DNA from: Frankia sp. RB7
Lineage (GTDB): Bacteria; Pseudomonadota; Alphaproteobacteria; Rhizobiales; Xanthobacteraceae
NCBI GenBank assembly: GCA_030403585.1
Contig: JAUEPE010000026.1
Location: forward strand, 23,458 to 87,457
DNA length: 64,000 nt
Direction of reading: 5' to 3'
The position numbers were made by a program, and so were the translations under genes. Below, piece after piece: positions 7,690 to 14,986 of this stretch. Under the pieces are notes generated by a model, which saw only the letters and a program-made list of their open reading frames with translations, made no database searches and was not told the origin of the DNA. Position 1 is the first letter of the stretch. Each line of letters begins with the position of its first letter.

Positions 7690-8853
7690 TCAGGCCTTCC
7701 AGCGCCCGACCTCAAAGGCCTCGAGATGCCCGCTTATGTCGTCGGGATCGAAGGCGGGGCCGGCAAATGCACCAAACGGCGCGGGCGCCTCGGCGGGCTG
7801 ATGACGCCCGAGGGCGGCGTCGTAGAGATCAGGCCTGAACACAGCCTTCGCCGTCTTGACGCCGTCGGGTGTCAGCGGCGCCTGTCCCCAGCGCACCATC
7901 TGCGCATAGAGCCAGGCGGCCTGGACCGGATCCGGGCGCCCTGCCCCTTCACGCCCGACCAGAAGATAGCGGCCGCTTTCGCGGAACGTGCCGTCGGGCG
8001 AGATCTTCAGACGCCCGTCGAGGGTGCGCTGAATGACTTCGGCATCGACGCCGATCCGTTCCGGTTGCGCCAGGATGCGCGCTGCCTCGGTCCGGTTTTC
8101 GGCATGCTCGATGAACTCGGCCGCCTTCGATGCCGCACGCGTGAGCGCGGCGACCACGTCCGGGTTCTTGTCGGCCCAGGTCTGGCGGACGGCCAAAACC
8201 TTCTCCGCCGCATGTACGAGAATGTCGGAGACGAAATGCAGGATGTGGCCGATGCCGAGATCGACGGCGATCGAATTCCAGGGCGCGCCGACGCAGAAAG
8301 CATCGACGTGGCCGCTCTTGAGGCTGTCCACCATATAGGGCGGCGGCAGCACCACAAGGCGCACGTCCTCGTCAGGATCGACGCCGGCCGCCGCCATCCA
8401 GAACCGCAGCTGGTAATTGTGGGTCGAGAACGGAAAGGTCATGCCGAAGGTCAGCGGATCGGCGCCCGCCTTGCGCCGCTTGGAGACGACCTTCGCCAGC
8501 GCCTTTGCCGTCGCAAGCGGATCGAAGCGGTCGCCGTCGATCTCCTCCATCAGCGCAGCGTAGAGCGCCGGCGACACCGTGATCGCATTGCCGTTGACGC
8601 CGAGATTGAAGGGCGCTGCGATCGGCACCTTGACGTGACCGAGCCCGAGCGAGGACGCGATCGCCACGGGCGCGAGCAGATGCGCGGCGTCGAACAGGCC
8701 GATGTTCAGCTTGTCGCGAACATTGGACCACGACACCTCGCGCACTAGCTCGACCTCGAGCCCTTCGGCCGCAGTAAATCCCTTGTCGACGGCAACGATC
8801 AGGGCGGCGGCATCGACCAGCGGGATGAACCCGATGCGAAGGGGCGCGGTCAT
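7690..8853 (-). CDS. nasS: NasS nitrate/nitrite sensor protein (NrtA/CmpA-like)
   Basis: 387 residues of the nitrate-binding ABC solute-binding fold, but without any signal peptide: the N-terminus MTAPLRIGFIPLVDAAALIV enters the fold directly, so it is cytoplasmic. This is the mark of NasS as opposed to the transporter protein NrtA. Motifs PLRIGFIPLVDAA, GNAITVSPAL and CVGAPWNSIAVDLGIGHI fit the family. NasS holds NasT inactive when nitrate and nitrite are absent and releases it on binding them. The gene overlaps nasT by four bases (8850-8853), consistent with equal production of the two partners. Confidence 0.9.
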   Translation of the reverse strand: MTAPLRIGFIPLVDAAALIVAVDKGFTAAEGLEVELVREVSWSNVRDKLNIGLFDAAHLLAPVAIASSLGLGHVKVPIAAPFNLGVNGNAITVSPALYAALMEEIDGDRFDPLATAKALAKVVSKRRKAGADPLTFGMTFPFSTHNYQLRFWMAAAGVDPDEDVRLVVLPPPYMVDSLKSGHVDAFCVGAPWNSIAVDLGIGHILHFVSDILVHAAEKVLAVRQTWADKNPDVVAALTRAASKAAEFIEHAENRTEAARILAQPERIGVDAEVIQRTLDGRLKISPDGTFRESGRYLLVGREGAGRPDPVQAAWLYAQMVRWGQAPLTPDGVKTAKAVFRPDLYDAALGRHQPAEAPAPFGAFAGPAFDPDDISGHLEAFEVGRWKA

Positions 8854-9440
8854 TTCAGCATCTCCGACGCGGTGATGATCGACTGCGCGATCTCGCCGAT
8901 TTTCTTCTTCTCGCGCATGGCGGTGGAACGCATCAGCACATAGGCCTCGTCCTCGTTGAGGCTCTTGACCCGCATCAGGATTCCCTTGGCCTTCTCGATG
9001 ACCTTGCGGTCTTCGAGTTGCGACTTGGTCCGCTCCAGCTCCTCCTGGAGTTTTGCGAAAGCATTGAAGCGCGACACGCAGAGGTCGAGGATCGGCTTGA
9101 TGCGCTCCTTCTTCAGACCGTCGACGATATAGGCGGACACCCCTGCCTCCACGGAGGCTTGAATCGAGGATGAATCGCTCTGGTCGACGAACATCGCGAT
9201 CGGCCGCCGCACGGCGCGGCTGACCTGGAACATCGCCTCCAGCACATCGCGGCTGGGGTTTTCGAGATCGATCAGGATGATGTCGGGGTCCACCGCATAA
9301 ATACGGGCGAGCAGGCTCTGCATCTCGCTGATATGGACGATTTGCGTGAATCCGGCCTCCCGCAACCCCTCCTCGAGGATCGCGGCCCGGATCGGGCTCT
9401 CGTCGACAATCACGATTTTAGGCGACTGTTCGGCGCTCAT
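8850..9440 (-). CDS. nasT: NasT antitermination regulator (receiver + ANTAR)
   Basis: 196 residues. A receiver-like domain occupies residues 8-125 (IVIVDES with Asp13, and LIDLENP with Asp58 at the phosphoacceptor position). The C-terminal ANTAR RNA-binding domain follows, with the typical KAKGILMRVKSLNEDEAYVL and IGEIAQSII blocks. In NasT proteins control is by NasS binding rather than by a kinase. NasT then binds hairpins in the leaders of nitrate and nitrite genes and allows read-through. First gene of the nasT-nasS-nirA-reductase group; rimO is divergent with about 110 bases between. Confidence 0.92.
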   Translation of the reverse strand: MSAEQSPKIVIVDESPIRAAILEEGLREAGFTQIVHISEMQSLLARIYAVDPDIILIDLENPSRDVLEAMFQVSRAVRRPIAMFVDQSDSSSIQASVEAGVSAYIVDGLKKERIKPILDLCVSRFNAFAKLQEELERTKSQLEDRKVIEKAKGILMRVKSLNEDEAYVLMRSTAMREKKKIGEIAQSIITASEMLK

Positions 9441-9552
9441 AGCTCACCCGCAACCCGGCGATTCATCCATAGCATGCCGGACCGTCATGCAAAGGGTTGT
9501 AATTATGGGCAATTGGGACTAGCTCAGGCCCGTCAATCAGGCAGATTTGGAT

Positions 9553-10878
9553 ATGGATCAGACGGCTGCGCCCAAGGTCAGCTTCGTGTCGCTCGGGTGT
9601 CCCAAGGCATTGGTGGATTCCGAGCGCATCATCACGCGCCTGCGCGCCGAGGGCTATGAGCTCGCCCGCAAGCATGACGGTGCCGACATCGTCATCGTTA
9701 ACACCTGCGGATTCCTCGACAGCGCCAAGCAGGAATCGCTCTCGGCGATCGGCGAGGCCATGGCCGAGAACGGCAAGGTGATCGTGACCGGCTGCATGGG
9801 CGCCGAGCCCGAGCAGATCGAGGAGGCCTATCCCGGCGTACTCTCCATCACCGGCCCGCAGCAATATGAGAGCGTGCTGGATGCCGTGCATCGCGCGCTG
9901 CCGCCGGCGCACAATCCGCATCTCGACCTGGTGCCGCCGCAGGGCATCAAGCTGACGCCGCGGCACTACGCCTATTTGAAGATCTCCGAAGGCTGCAACA
10001 ACCGCTGCACCTTCTGCATCATCCCGAAACTGCGCGGCGATCTCGTCTCGCGCCCAGCCAACGACGTGCTGCGCGAAGCCGAACGGCTGGTCGATGCCGG
10101 GGTCAAGGAGCTCTTGGTCATCTCGCAGGACACTTCGGCTTACGGCATCGACCTCAAATACGCCGAGAGCCCCTGGAAGGACCGCCAGGTCCGCGCACGA
10201 TTTTTGGACCTCGCTCGCGAGCTCGGCGAACTCGGTGCATGGGTCCGGCTGCAATATGTCTACCCCTACCCGCATGTCGACGAGGTCATCGCGCTGATGA
10301 ACGAGGGCAAGGTGCTGCCTTATCTCGACATCCCGTTCCAGCACGCGAGCCCCGACGTGCTGAAGGCGATGAAGCGCCCCGCCGCGCAGGACAAGACACT
10401 GGCGCGCATCAAGCGCTGGCGCGAGGAATGTCCCGATCTCGCGCTGCGCTCGACCTTCATCGTCGGCTTCCCCGGCGAGACCGATGCCGACTTCGCCTAT
10501 CTGCTCGACTGGCTCGATGAAGCCGAGATCGATCGCCTCGGCTGCTTCAAATACGAGCCGGTTGCCGGTGCGACGTCGAACGCGCTCGAAGGTGCCGTGC
10601 CCGCCGAGATCAAGCAGGAACGCTACAACGCACTGATGGCGCGCCAGCAGAAGATCTCGGCGCGCAGGCTGAAGCGCAAGGTCGGCACGCGCCAGCAGAT
10701 CATTATCGACGAGGTCGGCCCGACCGTTGCAAAGGGCCGCTCCAAGGCCGATGCGCCCGAGATCGACGGCGCGGTGTATCTGACCAGCCGCCGCCCGCTG
10801 CGTGTCGGCGAGATCGTCACCGCGAAAATCGAGCGCGCGGATCAGTACGATTTGCACGGCAGCGTCGCGGGGTTTTGA
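9553..10878 (+). CDS. rimO: Ribosomal protein S12 methylthiotransferase RimO
   Basis: Radical-SAM methylthiotransferase that adds a methylthio group to the conserved aspartate of ribosomal protein S12. Domains in order: UPF0004 N-terminal domain (VSFVSLGCPKALVDSERI, NTCGFLDSAKQES and VTGCMGAE give its three cluster cysteines), the radical SAM domain with SEGCNNRCTFCIIP (CxxxCxxC) at about residue 150, and a C-terminal TRAM domain. The SLGCPKxxVDSE block separates RimO from MiaB. Length (441 residues) is normal. A TTG six bases upstream is an alternative start; I prefer the ATG at 9553. Monocistronic as far as the window shows. Confidence 0.95.
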   Translation: MDQTAAPKVSFVSLGCPKALVDSERIITRLRAEGYELARKHDGADIVIVNTCGFLDSAKQESLSAIGEAMAENGKVIVTGCMGAEPEQIEEAYPGVLSITGPQQYESVLDAVHRALPPAHNPHLDLVPPQGIKLTPRHYAYLKISEGCNNRCTFCIIPKLRGDLVSRPANDVLREAERLVDAGVKELLVISQDTSAYGIDLKYAESPWKDRQVRARFLDLARELGELGAWVRLQYVYPYPHVDEVIALMNEGKVLPYLDIPFQHASPDVLKAMKRPAAQDKTLARIKRWREECPDLALRSTFIVGFPGETDADFAYLLDWLDEAEIDRLGCFKYEPVAGATSNALEGAVPAEIKQERYNALMARQQKISARRLKRKVGTRQQIIIDEVGPTVAKGRSKADAPEIDGAVYLTSRRPLRVGEIVTAKIERADQYDLHGSVAGF

Positions 10879-11049
10879 CGGACTCCGTCATTGCCGTGAC
10901 GACGGCAACTTCCGCGTCATCACCGGCATCTGAGGTGCTCTCTCTTCGGTGCGATCGCACCGTGGGACGCCCTGCGTCACATGCCTCACACCTCTCAGGA
11001 TGACGGGTCCGCTATCGCCTTTACCGCGCTCGGACGATGCGGAGGCAGT

Positions 11050-11991
11050 TCAGGCCAGCCATTTCGGCACCCAGCGCTCCGGGCGCGGGGCGCGGGCGAG
11101 ATCGGCCTGAGCTTCGGGCAATTTCGCCGGCTCGCCGTCGATGGTCGGGCGCACGTCGTATTCGAAATTCGGCATGACGCGGCCGTCGGCATAGAGGCCG
11201 AATTTCATCGCGTACCACAGCCCGAGTTCGGGTTGCGCGCGGCGCATCTCCTCGCGCAGGTCGCGCAGCAGGGATTCGATCGAGGCGGCTTCCTCGAACG
11301 GCTGCGGTCCGCGTGACAGAACCCGAGCCTCGTATTGCTTGCCGACGATCGCGACCTCGAAATGCGTCTTGTCCCAGGCCTTCTTGCCCTTCGGTAGATG
11401 CGCCGCGAGCCGCCAGCCGAGTTCGGCCATCAGGCGATGATTGGCCCAGTATTCCTCGCGGTCCCGGCTCCACTTCTCGACGAAGCCACGGAAGTCGGGT
11501 AGCTCGAATGCGCCGTCCTCGCACGTAACAGGCTCGCCGGTCGGGCGCCGGGCGAGCCATTGCGCAAGCTCGACGGTCTGGGGCTCGACCTCGTCGTGCG
11601 GCCGCAGATCGTGCCAGGCCTTGTCGAATTGCTGCGACGTCAGCTTTGCGAGCAGCGCGTCGAGGGACGGCGCGAGCAATTCGTAGTCGCCCTCCGAGCC
11701 CAATCCCACGATCGGGGGATCGTCGCGGTCGAGGCCGGCGCCATACCAGCCGCCGACGGCCGAGCCGTCCGGCAGGCGCATGAACAGTGCGAAGCGATCG
11801 CGCAAAGGACTGCCGTCGAAGATCGGGGCCTGGTCAGAGAATTGGCCCTGCAGCGAGAAGCAGCCGACGCTGCCCCAGGCGCGCCCGTTCAGCCAGCCGG
11901 CAAAATCCAGCAGCAAAGGCGGCGCCTCGATGCCCGGCGGAAACGCGCCGCAAATGCTGTCGAGGTCGATCGGATAAGGGGTTTCGGACAA
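11050..11991 (-). CDS. Protein of unknown function, SUKH/YezG-like immunity-protein features
   Basis: 313 residues, no signal peptide or membrane segment. The first half (LDSICGAFPPGI..., CFSLQGQFSDQAPIFDG, GSAVGGWYGAGLDRDDPPIV, LGSEGDYELLAPSLDALLAKL) resembles the SMI1/KNR4-type (SUKH) arrangement in which a site is assessed by nearby 'G-x-E-G' and 'va.sL..fl' segments. The C-terminal part (GLWYAMKFGLYADGRVMPNF followed by EYDVRP) resembles YezG-type immunity proteins, which end in a short W...YD..P motif. No toxin gene is adjacent. Both likenesses are from memory and weak, so the function is unassigned. Orphan immunity proteins or stand-alone relatives are common in proteobacteria. Confidence 0.75.
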   Translation of the reverse strand: MSETPYPIDLDSICGAFPPGIEAPPLLLDFAGWLNGRAWGSVGCFSLQGQFSDQAPIFDGSPLRDRFALFMRLPDGSAVGGWYGAGLDRDDPPIVGLGSEGDYELLAPSLDALLAKLTSQQFDKAWHDLRPHDEVEPQTVELAQWLARRPTGEPVTCEDGAFELPDFRGFVEKWSRDREEYWANHRLMAELGWRLAAHLPKGKKAWDKTHFEVAIVGKQYEARVLSRGPQPFEEAASIESLLRDLREEMRRAQPELGLWYAMKFGLYADGRVMPNFEYDVRPTIDGEPAKLPEAQADLARAPRPERWVPKWLA

Positions 11992-12116
11992 GGCTGAAAA
12001 CTGTCTGGTTGGTCCCGTCCCACTTGGTCTGTCCCGGCCTGGGTCCGGTTCGAACCAATTCGCGTTCCGAGATCACAAACGCGCTAGAGGCTTGTTGGTT
12101 TCTGCGCAGCAATCAA

Positions 12117-12470
12117 ATGACATGCAATCACAAGATCGGTATCCGAGGCGGACTGCGGGCGATCGGCGCAGCATTGATTCTGTTTTCCCTTCCCGCCGCC
12201 GCACAATCTTCACCGGCAGATCAGGCGCGTCAATGGTGCTTTGGTTCAAGCGAGATCAACGACGATCGGCGCATCGAAGGTTGCTCGACCCCGCTGCAGG
12301 CCGATCCTTCGAACGCTGCTGTGCTCTTCAACCGCGCGAAATCCTTTCGGCACAAGAAGGATCTTGCTGCAGCAAAGGCGATCAATGCTGGTATCGCCGA
12401 TGCGTTCGAGCACCTCGCGATCGGTATCAGCACGCGCGCCGGCCGTGCATTTCGCAAAACGTCCGCTTGA
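12117..12470 (+). pseudogene. Remnant of a secreted TPR-repeat protein
   Basis: The frame from the ATG at 12117 gives a signal peptide (about residues 10-30, ending AAAQS) and then DQARQWCFGSSEINDDRRIEG-type sequence and one TPR-like stretch, AVLFNRAKSFRHKKDLAAAK. This layout is typical of small exported TPR proteins in Bradyrhizobium, which normally continue for several repeats. Here the repeat breaks down after about 80 residues, and a recognisable continuation (FAKRPLDKPC) appears in another frame near 12460-12500. This suggests small insertions or deletions have destroyed the gene. It could instead be a genuine short protein of 117 residues. Confidence 0.5.
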
Positions 12471-12620
12471 CAAGCCCTGCCATTCGGCTGTAGGGACGCG
12501 CCCCATGATCAATTCTCGGACCCATCTGCGCCAGGCCATGCGTCGTCGCTCCCGCGACGATGATGGGTTGCGCCATGTCCGACGACGCCGCTGAAGCACT
12601 GAATTCAGCCAGTTTTCGAG

Positions 12621-12647
12621 AAGGCCGCACCCGCAAAGTGCGGCCTT
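12621..12647 (+). terminator. Stem-loop, probable terminator upstream of the aminotransferase gene
   Basis: AAGGCCGCAC (12621-12630) and GTGCGGCCTT (12638-12647) form a perfect 10-bp stem with a seven-base loop, followed by a short T-rich stretch (TTCTT). It lies after the decayed TPR gene and 80 bases before the aminotransferase start, so it would separate the two. Confidence 0.65.
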
Positions 12648-12726
12648 CTTGCATTTCGCGTCCATTTTTCACCCGGCCCCAAATCTTCCCTACCCAAAGT
12701 CTTCGCTACCTCAAGAGGAGTTCGAC

Positions 12727-13923
12727 ATGACCACCACCCCCCATCCGTATGATGCGCTGATGGACATCACCGCACGGCCCAAGGCCGTGTTCGTCCGTGG
12801 CGCCGGTTCATACCTCTGGGACGACAGCCGCAAGCGCTATCTCGATTTCGTGCAGGGCTGGGCCGTGAACTGCCTCGGCCACTCCCCGCCGGCGGTAGCG
12901 GATGCGTTGGCGTCGCAGGCCAAGCGGTTGCTGACGCCGAGCCCGGCCTTCTACAACGAGCCGAGCCTCAAGCTCGCGCAGGCCCTCGTCGATAACAGCG
13001 CCTTCGACCAGGTATTCTTCGCCAATTCCGGCGCGGAGGCCAATGAGGGCGCGATCAAGCTTGCGCGCAAATATGGCAGCCTGCACAGAGGCGGCGCGTT
13101 CGAGATCATCACGTTCGAGGGCGGCTTCCACGGCAGGACGCTGGCGACAATGTCGGCCTCGGGTAAAAAAGCGTTCGAGCCGCTGTTCGAGCCGAAGATT
13201 GCCGGCTTCAAGAAGGCAAAACTCAACGACATCGCCTCGGTCGAGAAGCTGATCAGCGACAACACCGTTGCGGTGATGCTCGAGCCGATCCAGGGCGAGT
13301 CCGGTGTATGGCCGGCGACCGATCAGTTCCTGCGGGAGCTGCGTGCGCTGACCCAGGCTCATGGCCTGCTGCTCATTTTCGACGAGATCCAGACCGGCAT
13401 GGGCCGGACCGGAAAGCTCTTCCACTATGAGCACACCGGCATTGCGCCCGACATCATGACACTCGGCAAGGGCATCGGCGGCGGCGTGCCGCTCGCGGCT
13501 TTGCTTGCGACCGAACGCGCCTCCTGCTTCGAGCATGGCGACCAGGGCGGCACGTTCAACGGCAATCCGGTGATGTGCGCGGCCGGCCTTGCGGTGCTCG
13601 AACAGGTCGGCACGCCGGAGTTCCTGAAGTCGGTCACCGAGACCGGCCTGCTGCTCGAAAGCGAGCTGCAAAAGGTCTCGGCCCGGCACGGTCTCGGCGG
13701 CGTGCGGGGACGCGGGCTGCTGCTCGCGCTCGACCTCAAGCTGCCGATCGCGCCCGGCATCGTCGCGCAGGCGTTCGAGGCCGGCGTGCTCCTCAACGCA
13801 CCGCAGCTCGACGCGCTGCGCTTCATGCCGGCGCTGAACATCACCAAGGCAGAGATCGCCGAGATGGTCGATTGTCTCGACGGTATCCTGACCAAGGCCG
13901 GCGCGGCCAGACGCGTGGCCTAG
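12727..13923 (+). CDS. argD: Class III aminotransferase, acetylornithine transaminase type
   Basis: 398 residues from the ATG at 12727, which has AAGAGGAG eight bases upstream; an earlier in-frame ATG at 12649 overlaps the stem-loop and is unlikely. PLP-enzyme features: VFFANSGAEANEGAIKLARK for substrate and phosphate binding, LLLIFDEIQTGMGRTGKL with the PLP-contacting Asp, and TLGKGIGGGVP with the Schiff-base lysine at about residue 248. It would transfer the amino group of N-acetylornithine (or succinyldiaminopimelate) to 2-oxoglutarate in arginine or lysine synthesis. No other arg gene is adjacent, and the genome may hold a second copy next to argF, so a catabolic or paralogous role is possible. 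Confidence 0.85.
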   Translation: MTTTPHPYDALMDITARPKAVFVRGAGSYLWDDSRKRYLDFVQGWAVNCLGHSPPAVADALASQAKRLLTPSPAFYNEPSLKLAQALVDNSAFDQVFFANSGAEANEGAIKLARKYGSLHRGGAFEIITFEGGFHGRTLATMSASGKKAFEPLFEPKIAGFKKAKLNDIASVEKLISDNTVAVMLEPIQGESGVWPATDQFLRELRALTQAHGLLLIFDEIQTGMGRTGKLFHYEHTGIAPDIMTLGKGIGGGVPLAALLATERASCFEHGDQGGTFNGNPVMCAAGLAVLEQVGTPEFLKSVTETGLLLESELQKVSARHGLGGVRGRGLLLALDLKLPIAPGIVAQAFEAGVLLNAPQLDALRFMPALNITKAEIAEMVDCLDGILTKAGAARRVA

Positions 13924-13946
13924 GGGCTTCCAACGGGCGCGAGCGC

Positions 13947-13978
13947 AGCCGTCGTGACCGGCTCACCCCACGACGGCT
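13947..13978. terminator. Perfect inverted repeat between convergent genes
   Basis: AGCCGTCGTG (13947-13956) and CACGACGGCT (13969-13978) form a 10-bp stem with a 12-base loop. It lies between the stops of the aminotransferase gene and the convergent Crp/Fnr gene. There is no T-run; a role in ending both transcripts is inferred from position only. Confidence 0.5.
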
Positions 13979-14009
13979 TGCTCGTCGCTCGCCTGAGCGA
14001 GGTGCATCC

Positions 14010-14777
14010 TCACATGAAGAGATGGTGATGATGCGGCATGTCGCGAATGATGCGAAACCGGTCCCTCAGGATCCTCTCGCATTCGCAGGAGTTTTGGCGC
14101 AAACCTTCCAGATCCCGTATCCGAATGGCTCCGCGCGTCCCCTCCACGACGCCCTTTGCGTCCAGTTCCGCTAGCGCCTTCGACACGCCCGGACGCCTCA
14201 CGCCGAGAGCCGAAGCGATCATGCCGTGCGTGACGGGAACGCGGTCGCTTCCGATGCGCTCCTGGGCCAGCAGCAGCCACCGGGCAACACGTTCGCCGAT
14301 TTCGTGCCTGGCATTGCAAAGCGCCATCTGCGCGTTGAGCGCCATCAGAACCTGGACATATCTCAACAGGTGTTCCCTGATTGTCGGGCTCCGTTGAAGG
14401 ACATTCCGAAGCGCCCCGGCTTCGATGCGCAGCGCGCTACCCGGCACCCGCACGACACTCCGCTGAATCGTCTGCATCGTACCGAGAACCAGCGACACCC
14501 CCACGAACCCGAACTTGCCGACCACTGCCACTTCGACCGGACCGTCCTTGACCGTGCGGACGACCCGAGACACCACGCCGGATTCGATGAAATAGGCCGC
14601 ATCCGGATAACGCAGCGCCTCCTGGAGAATCTCGTTCCGCTTGAGCCGGACGGCTTTCAAATGCGGCCGGAACAACTCGAACTCGGCCTCGGGGAGCGTC
14701 GCAAGAATTGCGTTCTGGACCGCCGATGGCACCGTATCGAAATATCGAGGCGATTTGGATACTGCTGGATCAAGCAT
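14010..14777 (-). CDS. Crp/Fnr-family transcriptional regulator
   Basis: 255 residues. Residues about 35-150 form a cyclic-nucleotide-binding-like beta barrel (LKRNEILQEALRYPDAAYFI, VGKFGFVGVSLVLG). The C-terminal helix-turn-helix is near 185-235 (HGMIASALGVRRPGVSKALAEL). The four N-terminal cysteines that hold the Fe-S cluster of FNR are absent, so it is not an FNR-type oxygen sensor; the effector is unknown. Many related Bradyrhizobium proteins exist in multiple copies. It ends in four histidines (MPHHHHLFM), which is odd but needs no special function. The upstream 210 bases to the stop of the trehalose synthase gene hold no gene and should contain its promoter. Confidence 0.88.
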   Translation of the reverse strand: MLDPAVSKSPRYFDTVPSAVQNAILATLPEAEFELFRPHLKAVRLKRNEILQEALRYPDAAYFIESGVVSRVVRTVKDGPVEVAVVGKFGFVGVSLVLGTMQTIQRSVVRVPGSALRIEAGALRNVLQRSPTIREHLLRYVQVLMALNAQMALCNARHEIGERVARWLLLAQERIGSDRVPVTHGMIASALGVRRPGVSKALAELDAKGVVEGTRGAIRIRDLEGLRQNSCECERILRDRFRIIRDMPHHHHLFM

Positions 14778-14986
14778 CGTCTTCGCTGGCCTTCAGTCCG
14801 AGTTTTCGACGTTCGCCGCAGCACAAAGAGAACGACTGACTCCGATGCGAAACTAACGCCAGAGCAACGGATCGTATTGTGACATAGTAGCGCAGTCTTC
14901 GCGCCGAGTCATACTTTAAGCGGGGCAGTCGATGCATCAAGGCAGCGACCTTGGATACCCGTGCGAATGCAGAAGCCCTGCCGTGG

